DNA of 64,000 nucleotides from Bacteroidales bacterium (lineage in GTDB: Bacteria > Bacteroidota > Bacteroidia > Bacteroidales > UBA932): positions 1 to 64,000 of the forward strand of contig JAFYXO010000001.1 of the NCBI GenBank assembly GCA_017546125.1. The letters run 5' to 3'. The position numbers and the translations under genes are program-made. Below, in pieces: positions 9,609 to 19,422 of this stretch (the stretch's first letter is position 1; every line of letters begins with the position of its first letter). Under the pieces are notes generated by a model. The model ran no database searches, had not been told where the DNA came from, and was given only the letters and a program-made list of their open reading frames with translations.

Positions 9609-12600
9609 TTATAGGCTTGTCATTATTTTGTGAGCCCCTTCGATGGTTCTCACCATGTTTATAGTCAAATAAAGCTTATTGTTCTGCTCCTTGAGCATAT
9701 ATCTGTTTCCGGGTTTCTGCTGGATATACTGGATGATGTCAGAAAACCTTCTGGTCTGGTAGTAAGGGGACATCTGATTTGCCACAAAATAAGCCAGCAT
9801 CTTCTCATTTTTAAGGACAATTTTCTCAAATCCCTTCTCTTTGGCCAGCCACCTCAACCGTACCACATAGCACAACTCCCTCACCTCATCTGGTATAGGT
9901 CCGAACCTGTCCTCAAGGGCTGCTACAAACTTGGTGAGTTCCTCCTCATCAGATATATTGTCCAGCTCCCTGTATAACCTTATCTTCTCGGCCTGGATAT
10001 TTATATAGGTATCCGGAATAAGGAGCTGCAAGTCTGTCTCCACTATGCAGTCGCTCACATAACATTGGTCTTCGGCCACCTCCTGCTCCTCTCCCTCTAC
10101 CACTGTCACCTCAGTATGCTCCTGCTTGATCTCATCAAATGCCTCTGCCAATATCCTCTGGTATGTTTCAAATCCCATATCTGCCATAAATCCACTCTGC
10201 TCTGCGCCAAGCATATTACCCATACCTCTGATATCAAGGTCCTGCATGGCAATATTGAATCCGCTGCCGAGATCTGAGAACGCCTCGATAGCCTTCAATC
10301 TCCTTCTTGCATCATCAGAAACGGAAACCAGAGGTGGAACGATCAGATAGCAGAACGCCTTCCTGTTGGAGCGACCCACCCTGCCCCTAAGCTGATGAAG
10401 ATCGCTCAAACCGAAGTTCTGAGCATGATTTATTATTATGGTATTGGCATTGGGGATATCAATACCATTCTCCACTATTGTGGTAGATATCAATACGTCG
10501 TAGTCCCCATCCATAAAATTGAGGATCTTCTTCTCTATCTCCTGTGCCTCCATCCTGCCGTGTGCCACACAAGTCTTGATACCGGGGCATATCCTCCTTA
10601 TAATATCCTCCACAGCGGTAATATCCTCTATCTTGTTGTGTACAAAGAATATCTGCCCGCCCCTTTCGAGCTCGGCGGTCAAAATATCCCTGATAACATC
10701 CTCTTCGAAATCGATAATCTCCGTCTGCACCGGAATCCTGTTTGGCGGAGGGGTATTTATGATGGAGAGGTCCCTTGCCCCGAGCAATGAGAACTGGAGT
10801 GTCCTCGGAATAGGGGTTGCAGAGAGGGTCAATGTATCCACTGAAAGCTTGAGCTGGCGCAATCTCTCTTTGGCAGCCACACCGAACTTCTGCTCCTCGT
10901 CTATGATAAGGAGCCCGAGGTCCTTGAAGATGAACTCCTTGTTCAATAGCCTGTGGGTACCGATAAGGATATCAATTTTTCCGCTTTTCAGCCTCTCGGC
11001 AATATCTTTCACCTCTTTTGCACTCCGTAGCCTGCTTATGTGCTCAAGATTGCAAGGGAGGTTTTTCAATCTCTCAAGAAATGTGTTGTAGTGCTGCAAT
11101 GCCAAAATGGTGGTAGGGACAAGAACCGCCACCTGCTTGCTGTCGGCCACAGCCTTGAATGCCGCCCTGACTGCCACCTCAGTTTTACCGAACCCCACAT
11201 CGCCGCAAACCAGACGATCCATAGGATATTTCTTCTCCATATCCTCCTTGATCGCTTTAAGTGCTTTCAATTGGTCCGGAGTCTCCTCATAAATGAATGA
11301 AGACTCAAGCTCCTTCTGCAGATATGAATCCTCCGAAAAAGCGAAACCTTCCGACATTTTCCTCTGGGCATACAGACGGATAAGATCGGCAGCGATATCC
11401 TTAACCTTCGATTTGGTCTGATTTTTCAATTTCTGCCATGCACCTGTTCCCAGTTTGTATATTTTGGGTGGGGTGGAATCAGCAGATTTGTATTTCGATA
11501 TCCTGTGGAGACTGTGGATAGAGACAAATAGGACATCATTGTCCTTGAAGATGAGCTTCACAGACTCCTGAACCTTACCATTCACACTGTTTTTCACCAA
11601 ACCACCAAATCTACCCACTCCATGGTCTATATGCACTATATAGTCCCCATCATGGAAAGCATTCAGGTCATTGATGGTGAGTCTCTCACTCCTCTCAACA
11701 GATCTTTTAAGCTTCAGACGGCGATACCTGTCGAAAATCTGATGGTCGGTATAGAGACAAATCTTTGAATCAAAATCCACAAACCCTTCATGGATGGTAT
11801 AATTCTTATAATTCAACACCAGATTATGGGTAGAGAAGATACTCTTCAACCTCTCAATCTGTGATATGCTTTCACTCAATATATAAACAGAGAAACCCTC
11901 TTCACGTTTGGCTCTTATATCATCAGCCAGAACCTCAAAATGTTTGTTGAATGTGGGTTGGGGTTCTGTTCTGAATGTGATCAGTTTGTCATAAGGGATA
12001 TTCTCATTGCCTAAAGTGGAGAGATAGATATGCTTGTGGTCGCTAAAGTATCTGTCCACCTTATCCACACCCGCTACCCATATCACACTATCCTCAGGCA
12101 GGAAATCAAACACAGACACTGTATAACTGCTCTCTTGTGAAGATGTGATATTGGGGTAAATGTCCAGACTCTTTATCTCCTTCTCAGATCTCTGTGTATT
12201 GGCATTGAAAAGTTTTATACTCTCGATCTCATCACCGAAGAAATCTATTCTGTAAGGTTGGTTGTCTCCATAAGAGAATACATCTATAATACTGCCCCTG
12301 ATGGCAAATTCACCTGGCTGTGAGACAAAATCCACCTTTGTAAAAGCAGAATCAAAAAGTACCTCTTTAAGAAACTCATGTGATATATTGTCCCCCACCT
12401 TTATAGAGACAATACTTTTTTTCAACAACCCCTCTTCAAGCACCCCTTCTTCAAAAGAGTCCTTATACCCAACCAGAACCACAAACGGAAACTCCGACTT
12501 CTTGTTTTTATAATCAATTACAGCACCTACAGCCGATGTACGCTGCACCTTTGTGGAAAAATCTTTTGAGGGGGGAAAAAAGAAAACATTATCTTCGCCA

Positions 12601-12812
12601 ATAAGATTGTAAAGGTCATTGATACACCCGGCTGCCTCCTCCTTTCTATTCAGAATCACCATATGTATACCTTTGGATACAGATGCAGAGATGGCGAAGG
12701 ATTTGGCCGAAGAGTACAGACCATTTACCATTACATTCCTGACCGTCGGGTCGAGAATATAATCGGAAAGTTCTTTTACATAATTCCTATTGAGAATATT
12801 GCTTTTGTCCAT
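9609..12812 (-). CDS. mfd: Transcription-repair coupling factor
   Basis: 1067 residues. The order is a UvrB-like N-terminal part, the RNA-polymerase interaction domain (about 385-450, with GDYIVHIDHGVGRFGG), and the translocase with Walker A GDVGFGKT (537-544) and Walker B DEEQ (638-641). Motifs TATPIPRTL-like SATPIPRTLQFS, QLRGRVGRSNR and a C-terminal TRCF domain follow. Mfd removes RNA polymerase stalled at lesions and recruits UvrA. It is slightly shorter than the E. coli protein (1148 residues). A -7 box TATCTTTG (12830-12837) lies 17 nt upstream. It heads a minus-strand run with coaX. Confidence 0.96.
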   Translation of the reverse strand: MDKSNILNRNYVKELSDYILDPTVRNVMVNGLYSSAKSFAISASVSKGIHMVILNRKEEAAGCINDLYNLIGEDNVFFFPPSKDFSTKVQRTSAVGAVIDYKNKKSEFPFVVLVGYKDSFEEGVLEEGLLKKSIVSIKVGDNISHEFLKEVLFDSAFTKVDFVSQPGEFAIRGSIIDVFSYGDNQPYRIDFFGDEIESIKLFNANTQRSEKEIKSLDIYPNITSSQESSYTVSVFDFLPEDSVIWVAGVDKVDRYFSDHKHIYLSTLGNENIPYDKLITFRTEPQPTFNKHFEVLADDIRAKREEGFSVYILSESISQIERLKSIFSTHNLVLNYKNYTIHEGFVDFDSKICLYTDHQIFDRYRRLKLKRSVERSERLTINDLNAFHDGDYIVHIDHGVGRFGGLVKNSVNGKVQESVKLIFKDNDVLFVSIHSLHRISKYKSADSTPPKIYKLGTGAWQKLKNQTKSKVKDIAADLIRLYAQRKMSEGFAFSEDSYLQKELESSFIYEETPDQLKALKAIKEDMEKKYPMDRLVCGDVGFGKTEVAVRAAFKAVADSKQVAVLVPTTILALQHYNTFLERLKNLPCNLEHISRLRSAKEVKDIAERLKSGKIDILIGTHRLLNKEFIFKDLGLLIIDEEQKFGVAAKERLRQLKLSVDTLTLSATPIPRTLQFSLLGARDLSIINTPPPNRIPVQTEIIDFEEDVIRDILTAELERGGQIFFVHNKIEDITAVEDIIRRICPGIKTCVAHGRMEAQEIEKKILNFMDGDYDVLISTTIVENGIDIPNANTIIINHAQNFGLSDLHQLRGRVGRSNRKAFCYLIVPPLVSVSDDARRRLKAIEAFSDLGSGFNIAMQDLDIRGMGNMLGAEQSGFMADMGFETYQRILAEAFDEIKQEHTEVTVVEGEEQEVAEDQCYVSDCIVETDLQLLIPDTYINIQAEKIRLYRELDNISDEEELTKFVAALEDRFGPIPDEVRELCYVVRLRWLAKEKGFEKIVLKNEKMLAYFVANQMSPYYQTRRFSDIIQYIQQKPGNRYMLKEQNNKLYLTINMVRTIEGAHKIMTSL

Positions 12813-12829
12813 ATGAAATCAACAGAATA

Positions 12830-12837
12830 CAAAGATA
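12830..12837 (-). promoter_or_regulatory. -7 promoter box for mfd
   Basis: Minus-strand TATCTTTG fits TAnnTTTG and sits 17 nt before the mfd ATG. No TTTG -33 box is visible at the usual distance in the AT-rich upstream DNA. Confidence 0.5.
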
Positions 12838-13220
12838 TGACTTTTATTAATGTTAATAACTCTTTAATAACAGTGTTGATAATTTTTACAAACTAAATTT
12901 TAAGTATTGGTTTCTTTGGTTATATGGTCAAGTTTTTCAAAAACAATAGAGATTTAATTATTATTTTTAACATAGTTTTTATAGGAGTTTTTAACACACA
13001 AGATATGTCAATAACTGTTTAAAGTTATAAACATACGACTATTATCAATCTATATAAAAACTTGAAACTCAATATAAAAACATAGTTTAAACTTTTATCG
13101 TTATTGTTTAAAATTTGTTAATCCGTGTTGATAAAAATTTTATTAACGAAACTAACAACTAATAATAACAACAATAAATATTTATATAAATAATATATTT
13201 GTAATATAATTTGTTTAAAA
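12838..13220. other. AT-rich divergent gap with DnaA-box-like sites; candidate oriC
   Basis: A gene-free, very AT-rich stretch between divergent mfd and ruvB. It contains TGTTGATAA (TTATCAACA on the minus strand) at 12874-12882 and 13126-13134, TGTTAATAA at 12851-12859, TTATAAACA at 13025-13033 and TTATCAATC at 13042-13050. TTATCAACA differs by one base from the DnaA box TTATCCACA. Such words also arise by chance in AT-rich DNA, so this is only a candidate. No RNA gene or ORF of note is seen here. Confidence 0.25.
13194..13201 (+). promoter_or_regulatory. -7 promoter box for ruvB
   Basis: TATATTTG matches TAnnTTTG 19 nt before the ruvB ATG. The surrounding sequence is AT-rich, so chance matches are likely; no clear -33 TTTG. 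Confidence 0.4.
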
Positions 13221-14255
13221 ATGTCGGAAGAGATTAAAGATAGATTTGACATTCACTCTGCGGGCAGTTCCAAGGATGGGGATTTTGAGGGTAAAATACG
13301 CCCTCAGGGATTCGGGGAGTTTTCCGGACAGGAGAAGATACTCGAAAACCTGAAAGTCTTTGTGGAGGCTGCCAAGCTAAGAGGTGAAGCACTGGATCAT
13401 GTCCTTCTTCACGGCCCTCCAGGATTGGGAAAGACCACTTTGGCCCATATTGTGGCAAATGAGCTTGGGGTCAATATGAAGATTACTTCTGGACCGGTAC
13501 TTGACAAACCTGGCGATTTGGCTGGTCTTTTGACAGGTCTGGAGCCTGGTGATGTCCTTTTCATAGATGAGATACACAGACTCTCTCCGGTGGTGGAGGA
13601 GTACCTTTATTCCGCTATGGAGGATTATACCATAGATATAATGATAGATAAAGGTCCTGGGGCACGATCTGTGCAGATATCATTAAATCCCTTCACACTG
13701 GTAGGAGCCACCACCAGAAGCGGTCTTTTGACATCACCGTTAAGGGCGAGATTTGGTATCCAGTCCCATCTGGAATATTATGATGCATCTACCTTAATAA
13801 ATATAGTGAAGAGGAGTGCATCTATTTTGGATATCGATATAGATACCGATGCTGCCAAAGAGATAGCTTGCAGAAGTCGTGGTACACCACGTATAGCAAA
13901 CTCCCTACTCAGAAGGGTCAGGGATTTTGCACAGGTAAAAGGAAATGGTGTCATTGACTTACCAATTACCAAATATGCCCTGGAAGCTCTTAATATAGAC
14001 AAGAGGGGACTGGAGCTTATAGACAATAAGATTTTGAGTGCGATTATAGAGAAGTTCAAGGGTGGCCCTGTAGGAATTACCACTATAGCTACAGCTATCG
14101 GAGAGGATCCTGGTACAGTGGAGGAGGTATATGAACCATTCCTTATAAAAGAGGGTTTCATCCAGAGGACCCCACGTGGAAGGGAGGTTACAGAACTTGC
14201 ATACAGACATTTGGGATTGAATAAATACAACACAGATAACAACACTTTATTTTAA
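13221..14255 (+). CDS. ruvB: Holliday junction branch-migration ATPase RuvB
   Basis: 344 residues, the normal RuvB length. Walker A GPPGLGKT (65-72), Walker B DEIH (116-119), sensor 1 GATTRSG (162-168), the arginine-finger region LRARFG, and the C-terminal winged helix with [15 protein letters not shown] are all present. RuvB hexamers drive branch migration with RuvA (encoded at 40153 in this window) in recombination repair. The next gene starts 5 nt after its stop, so the two are probably co-transcribed. Confidence 0.97.
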   Translation: MSEEIKDRFDIHSAGSSKDGDFEGKIRPQGFGEFSGQEKILENLKVFVEAAKLRGEALDHVLLHGPPGLGKTTLAHIVANELGVNMKITSGPVLDKPGDLAGLLTGLEPGDVLFIDEIHRLSPVVEEYLYSAMEDYTIDIMIDKGPGARSVQISLNPFTLVGATTRSGLLTSPLRARFGIQSHLEYYDASTLINIVKRSASILDIDIDTDAAKEIACRSRGTPRIANSLLRRVRDFAQVKGNGVIDLPITKYALEALNIDKRGLELIDNKILSAIIEKFKGGPVGITTIATAIGEDPGTVEEVYEPFLIKEGFIQRTPRGREVTELAYRHLGLNKYNTDNNTLF

Positions 14256-14260
14256 ACAAT

Positions 14261-15448
14261 ATGAAAAAGATTTTGACACTTCTGGTATCACTTCTTCTAT
14301 TGGTACCATTCAATGAGGCTATCTCTTGTACCTCTGCTATTTTTACAGGTAAGGTTACCAAGGATGGCAGACCTCTACTTTTAAAACATAGGGATACAGG
14401 TGAATTGAATAATAGAATCGAGTATTTCCAAGGTCCAAAATATGGTTTCTTGGCACTTGTAGACAGCCCAAGCAAAGGTGGTGTGGCATGGTCAGGCAGC
14501 AACAATGCAGGTTTCTCTATCATCAATACAGCATCTTATAACCTTAAAGACGACGATGTACCTTCATCTATGATGGATAGGGAGGGTGAGTTGATGTTCA
14601 AAGCTTTGGGTGTATGTAAAAACCTTAAGGATTTTGAACATTTCCTCGATACACTTACCAGACCTATGGGTGTTGAGGGTAACTTCGGAGTTATCGATTC
14701 TGAAGGTGGTGCAGCATATTATGAGGTTAACAACCACAAATGGAACAAACTTGATGTAAATAATCCTGAAGTGGCACCTAACGGATACTTTATCGTTACC
14801 AACTTCTCATATACAGGTAGAGAAGATGAGGGTATGGGTTATATCCGTAACTGCAACACTACATACAATGTGGAAAATTACGTTATTAAAGAGGGTGGCA
14901 AAGTGGATCCTCAATGGATTTTTGAAAATATCTCAAGATCATTCTACCACTCACTACTTGAAGTGGACCTTAGAAAAGATCAGGAGTTGGCTTCAGGATG
15001 GTTCATTGACCAGGACTTTGTACCAAGAAGATCATCTTCAGCTTCTATGGTATTCCAGGGTGTAAAACCTGGTGAGGATGTTTCCAAGACAGTTATGTGG
15101 ACTATTCTTGGTTACCCACCACTTGGTGTGGCAGTTCCTATGGTAGTATCAAACGGTAAGAATATCCCATCATTCATGGTTAAAAGCGAGGGTGGCGAGA
15201 ATGCTTTGATGTGCGATATGGTTCTTGAACTTAAAAAGAATGTATTCCCTGTCAAGAGAGGCAACGGTAACAAATACTTCCGCTTCAATCTACTTTACAA
15301 CCAGGAAGGAACAGGTTATTCACAACAGCTTAAAGAGGTTGAGAACTACATATTCGAAAACTTCAATAAAGACATGAGCCCTAAAAAACTCGAAACACTT
15401 TACGAAAACTACTTCAAGAAAATTGAGGATACTTTCAAGAGTTTGTAG
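14261..15448 (+). CDS. Exported Ntn-hydrolase-like protein (acyltransferase/amidase type)
   Basis: 395 residues. A signal sequence (hydrophobic 4-18) ends just before Cys23 in AISCTSAIF. The following GKVTKDGRPLLLKHRDTG matches the start of N-terminal-nucleophile amidases of the carcinine hydrolase/isopenicillin N-acyltransferase (C45) kind, where the exposed N-terminal Cys is the nucleophile. Later AWSGSNNAGFSIINT and FGVIDSEGGAAYYEVN fit the same fold. The substrate cannot be read; amide or peptide hydrolysis in the periplasm is likely. Cys23 could alternatively be a lipid anchor, although the preceding residues make a poor lipobox. It follows ruvB by 5 nt and ends at a strong terminator. 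Confidence 0.7.
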   Translation: MKKILTLLVSLLLLVPFNEAISCTSAIFTGKVTKDGRPLLLKHRDTGELNNRIEYFQGPKYGFLALVDSPSKGGVAWSGSNNAGFSIINTASYNLKDDDVPSSMMDREGELMFKALGVCKNLKDFEHFLDTLTRPMGVEGNFGVIDSEGGAAYYEVNNHKWNKLDVNNPEVAPNGYFIVTNFSYTGREDEGMGYIRNCNTTYNVENYVIKEGGKVDPQWIFENISRSFYHSLLEVDLRKDQELASGWFIDQDFVPRRSSSASMVFQGVKPGEDVSKTVMWTILGYPPLGVAVPMVVSNGKNIPSFMVKSEGGENALMCDMVLELKKNVFPVKRGNGNKYFRFNLLYNQEGTGYSQQLKEVENYIFENFNKDMSPKKLETLYENYFKKIEDTFKSL

Positions 15449-15496
15449 ATACTGAATTACCATTCTTGAATTTAGACTAAAAGACTAAGCATATTT

Positions 15497-15526
15497 AACC
15501 CCTCTAGAATTACTTCCAGAGGGGTT
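15497..15526 (+). terminator. Terminator after the ruvB-hydrolase pair
   Basis: AACCCCTCT (15497-15505) pairs with AGAGGGGTT (15518-15526) and is followed by TTGT; adjacent AGAA/TTCC bases extend the stem imperfectly. It lies 49 nt after the stop codon. The remaining 15527-15621 bases hold nothing recognisable. Confidence 0.75.
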
Positions 15527-15621
15527 TTGTATGTCCAGTCACAACTTTTAGACCGGGATTATGCAAGTTTTTTGCTCTCTATGTCAGATTTTGTGTCTAA
15601 TCCTTTTGTGTAGTGGTTAAA

Positions 15622-17898
15622 TTAGAAGCGATATGTATACGATATAGATGGCATAATAGGGAATATACATACTTTAACAATATGTGGAGTTCCACCAATT
15701 CTACTGCAATATATATAATATGGATTCTTTTTATTATAAATATTAGCTACAGTAAGATTGATTTCACTTCTTCCGAATTTATGCTCATGGGTATATGTGA
15801 CACTCATATCCATTTTATGGTATAGTTCAGACTGGTATATATTTTTTCCAAGACTCACTGATGCTGTTTGACCACTTACTACTGTATTAAATATTTCTTC
15901 ATAGACACCATACATTTTATATATGTCATCAAACTCTTTAAGATTTTTATTTATACCGAGAACCATATTGACATAAGGTACTAACACTGTTTCCAAATTA
16001 TACCAATCTCCACTTCTCATTTGGAATGATAGGGATACCAGAAATCTTTTCCCTATCTTCTTTGACATCATGGCCGTCAAATTATGCCTATGATCTGTTT
16101 TATCATAAAACCATTCACCACCATTGATTTTCTCAAATTGTCTGATTGACTTACTCCATGTATATGATAAACTTCCTGTAAATGGACCAAATGGTTTATG
16201 TATAAAAAACTCAGCACCATATGCTAATCCATCTCCATTTGTTACAACATGTTCCCATTCCACATCTGATGCAAATGAACCTCCATCTATATATTCTAAT
16301 ATATTTGACATTTTCTTGTAGTACCCTTCCAATGAAATTATAACAGGATTTTCATTAACCATGTACTCATATTCTATACCAAATGTTCCTTGAGTGGATG
16401 TAGATGGGGGGAGCAATTCTGTAGAAGGAACCCATAAATCATGCCTTGATATGATATTATGGCTTGATAGTAGGTGAATGGGCTGGCTCATTATAGTAAA
16501 TGAACCATTAAATCTAAGCTTTTTTGTAGGTGAATATTCAAGTCTTATACGAGGATCCAGATTAATATAATTTTTATTTCTAACCAAATAATCATTGATT
16601 CTTATACCTACACCTACTTTTAATTTCTTCCCTACTTTTATTTGATCATCAAGTGATATATGAAAGCTATTCAAATACTCTTTATATCCATTTAAACCAT
16701 CTATATTTAATGTATCGTAATTACTGATTTTATGAGATAGAAAATCAACAGATGACTCTAACCTTTGAAGGGTATACCCTACAGTTGTGACAAGTGTATG
16801 ATTTTTAAAGGAATCATACACATATTCCATATTTAGGGATAGGTCTGATATACCACAATCAAAAGACGCTTTCTCTATCAAATAATCAAAACTGTTATCC
16901 CATCTAATAATTTCATTTTCAGTATCTGTATGGGTTTTGCTTTTGTATTCACTATATGTTAATGAGGTGTATATTGATTGCGATGAGTTTATATTATGAT
17001 CCCAATGAAATGTTGAAGCAATATTTCCTAACCTGTCACCTTTGGTATATTTATAACTACTCTCCATCACATCATTCGGCTTCGTATTTTCTTCATCCTT
17101 TTCATACTTACAGTATTCTTTGTTTTTCATATTGGAGTAATCATTTCCAATGTAGAAAGATGTAGAAATCTTGTCCTTTATCCCTAAATTATGGGTATAC
17201 TTGATATTTACATCATAATAATCCATTCCATCAAGAACTCTGGAAATACCCAAATTAGTTTGGCTTGCCATGTTGGCTAACTTGCCTAGATATAAATCAT
17301 AATATGATTTACGTGCTGATACTATAAATGAAGAGACATTTTTTATAACAGGACCCTCAAAATAAATTTTGGAAGAGAATAGTCCTACTGTTATAGCTCC
17401 ATGATAACTCTCCTTATGGCCATCTCTGATGGCCACGTCTACTATACCGGATAATCTTCCTCCATATTTAGCAGGGAACCCACCTTTAAATATGTTTGTT
17501 TCACCAAGTACGTCAGGATTGAATGATGATATCAAGCCCTTAAAGTGTGAAGGATTATATATGGGAGCACCATCCATAAGTATCAGACTCTGATCAAAAT
17601 TACCTCCTCGAATTCTAAGTCCGGTATCACCTTCTTTTCCCCCAACAATACCCGGCGTAAATTGAATAGCTTTCAAAACATCTACTTCACCTAAAACAAC
17701 AGGAATTGATTTAATATTAGGAGCTGTCAGTTTAATAAAATTAGATGTTTCATCTATTTTCTTTCTTTGAGCATTTATTATAGCTTCATCCAATTCACCT
17801 CTATAATACGAAGTATCCCTTTCTTGTGAATACGCCGAAAGAGATGATATCAAAGAAAGAATAATTATATGTATAATCTTAGTTTTCATACTATTCAA
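15622..17898 (-). CDS. TonB-dependent outer-membrane receptor
   Basis: 758 residues with a signal peptide ending near AYSQ. A TonB-box-like segment (ELDEAIINA, about 35-43) leads directly to the plug domain (about 60-190: DVLKAIQFTPGIV, GLRIRGGNFDQSLILMDG, GGFPAKYGGRLSGIVDV). The barrel ends with SISYTYRF, an aromatic C-terminal strand. Unlike SusC proteins it lacks the carboxypeptidase-like N-terminal domain, and no SusD is nearby. It is the last gene of a three-gene operon; its start overlaps the DUF4249 gene by 8 nt. TonB receptors take up substrates with energy from TonB-ExbBD (one TonB is at 31923). The substrate is unknown. The DNA is visibly more AT-rich than the flanks. Confidence 0.9.
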   Translation of the reverse strand: MNSMKTKIIHIIILSLISSLSAYSQERDTSYYRGELDEAIINAQRKKIDETSNFIKLTAPNIKSIPVVLGEVDVLKAIQFTPGIVGGKEGDTGLRIRGGNFDQSLILMDGAPIYNPSHFKGLISSFNPDVLGETNIFKGGFPAKYGGRLSGIVDVAIRDGHKESYHGAITVGLFSSKIYFEGPVIKNVSSFIVSARKSYYDLYLGKLANMASQTNLGISRVLDGMDYYDVNIKYTHNLGIKDKISTSFYIGNDYSNMKNKEYCKYEKDEENTKPNDVMESSYKYTKGDRLGNIASTFHWDHNINSSQSIYTSLTYSEYKSKTHTDTENEIIRWDNSFDYLIEKASFDCGISDLSLNMEYVYDSFKNHTLVTTVGYTLQRLESSVDFLSHKISNYDTLNIDGLNGYKEYLNSFHISLDDQIKVGKKLKVGVGIRINDYLVRNKNYINLDPRIRLEYSPTKKLRFNGSFTIMSQPIHLLSSHNIISRHDLWVPSTELLPPSTSTQGTFGIEYEYMVNENPVIISLEGYYKKMSNILEYIDGGSFASDVEWEHVVTNGDGLAYGAEFFIHKPFGPFTGSLSYTWSKSIRQFEKINGGEWFYDKTDHRHNLTAMMSKKIGKRFLVSLSFQMRSGDWYNLETVLVPYVNMVLGINKNLKEFDDIYKMYGVYEEIFNTVVSGQTASVSLGKNIYQSELYHKMDMSVTYTHEHKFGRSEINLTVANIYNKKNPYYIYCSRIGGTPHIVKVCIFPIMPSISYTYRF

Positions 17899-19402
17899 AT
17901 ATTAGACCCAGATTACGTGTATCTCCATTTGATGTAGAAAATTCAATATAGCATGTAAATGGAGGGTTAGTATCGCTGGAAATATTAGGTCGAATACTAA
18001 TATTGCTATCATCCAATATATTAACTTTTAAACCGTCATGGTAATTATACATGTCACCAAACTCAGGTTTAATGTATATAGGGCTTCCAAATAATACATT
18101 GGTCTTTTTCTTTGGTCCGACTTCCCACATTTTCAATTTATTGGCTCTTCTAAAATAAGCATAATAATCACCTTTTATTTCCAATTTGACAGAGTCTGCC
18201 GCATCCATGTCTACATAGTAGTCTTGTGATGAATAGTTACTTATACACCATTCTCCATCTATACCTAATTCTTTGACATTGAATGTAATTTCCTCTCCAT
18301 TTCTGAGATATATCAAGGAGTCTACCTTATTGCCCTCTTTTGTAAAATACTCAATATTTCCAGGTGATATGGAACCAAGTATACCATAGCCATCATTTAC
18401 GTTTGAGTAGATATAATCAGGCTCACCAAAAATACCATTAGCATACTGATTGGATAGAAGGTATTGCGAGCTTTTTGAATATAGATAAGTGCTTTTGTCT
18501 ATTTTAGCTATTGTAAGAGCTATAAAACTGGCCATATACCCTGTCGGAATACATTCAAAGTAAAAATATCCGTTCCCTTCATCAAAATTCTTATACAATT
18601 TGTAAAATTTCTCTTCACCTGTATTTGCATTGCTATTTGACTTTAAAATTTTTCCACCATAATATTCATAATTTTGAACATTCAGGTTAAATTCCAAAGT
18701 TTCTCCATTAAATTCCTTATCAGATATGACACCGGAATAACCAGGAGCAAATCCATGAAGAGGGGCTTCAATATTGATATCCATAAAAGGTAGAGCTTGT
18801 GGAGTAGCTCTGATATTTGCATTAATAAATGGAGTTACTGTTATAGTGGAGCCATAAAAAGTAAGTCCATTAATGCAAAGCATATAGTAATCCTCGGTAT
18901 CAGGATCATCAAAGATATTTACAATATAATTGGATGTAGTATTTATTGTAAGTCTCTCCTTATTATTTGCGTCAGGAGTTCTTGTTTGATGAGTTATCCC
19001 GGTGGGTTCAATAGTATATTTGGGAGGTGACAATACACAAGTTTCTGCCGTTGCAGGTGGAGTTTCATCTTCAATATCTCTAATGTTCAGTTTAACGGTG
19101 TCCCCTTCTTTCAAAATATAATCTGAACAAAAGATGCCATTTTTGTTGTGGTACATCTGATGATCTGAACCACCATTTATACAATATGACACTATGGATT
19201 CAATACCGGAATAAATGATGGTTGAGTCTGTTATCTGATCAAAAGCAGACATACTTTTTACAACCCTTATACTTAAAGTGTCATTAGGTACAACTGCCCC
19301 TAATATGGTGTATCTGGGTCGTATAAGTTCAGGATATATCCTTTCCATACTTACACAGGAAGTAAGGAGAAATGTTAAAATCCATATAAACACTTTATTC
19401 AT
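17891..19402 (-). CDS. DUF4249 lipoprotein, partner of the TonB receptor
   Basis: 503 residues. The lipobox LTSC puts the lipidated cysteine at residue 16, followed by the DUF4249-type start (RYTILGAVVPNDTLSIRVVKSMSAFD). The rest is a beta-rich surface-protein sequence. DUF4249 proteins are found beside TonB receptors in Bacteroidota and have no proven function; a substrate-binding lid role like SusD is an inference from context. It overlaps the receptor by 8 nt and follows the C10-like gene by 20 nt, so all three should share one transcript. Composition is AT-rich. Confidence 0.75.
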   Translation of the reverse strand: MNKVFIWILTFLLTSCVSMERIYPELIRPRYTILGAVVPNDTLSIRVVKSMSAFDQITDSTIIYSGIESIVSYCINGGSDHQMYHNKNGIFCSDYILKEGDTVKLNIRDIEDETPPATAETCVLSPPKYTIEPTGITHQTRTPDANNKERLTINTTSNYIVNIFDDPDTEDYYMLCINGLTFYGSTITVTPFINANIRATPQALPFMDINIEAPLHGFAPGYSGVISDKEFNGETLEFNLNVQNYEYYGGKILKSNSNANTGEEKFYKLYKNFDEGNGYFYFECIPTGYMASFIALTIAKIDKSTYLYSKSSQYLLSNQYANGIFGEPDYIYSNVNDGYGILGSISPGNIEYFTKEGNKVDSLIYLRNGEEITFNVKELGIDGEWCISNYSSQDYYVDMDAADSVKLEIKGDYYAYFRRANKLKMWEVGPKKKTNVLFGSPIYIKPEFGDMYNYHDGLKVNILDDSNISIRPNISSDTNPPFTCYIEFSTSNGDTRNLGLIFE

Positions 19403-19422
19403 TATGCAGTTTACTTATTGAA

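Noticed and set aside
14169..14182. CCACGTGG word in ruvB as a third parS
   Set aside because: The outer arms (TGTT/AACA) are missing; only the 8-bp centre resembles it.
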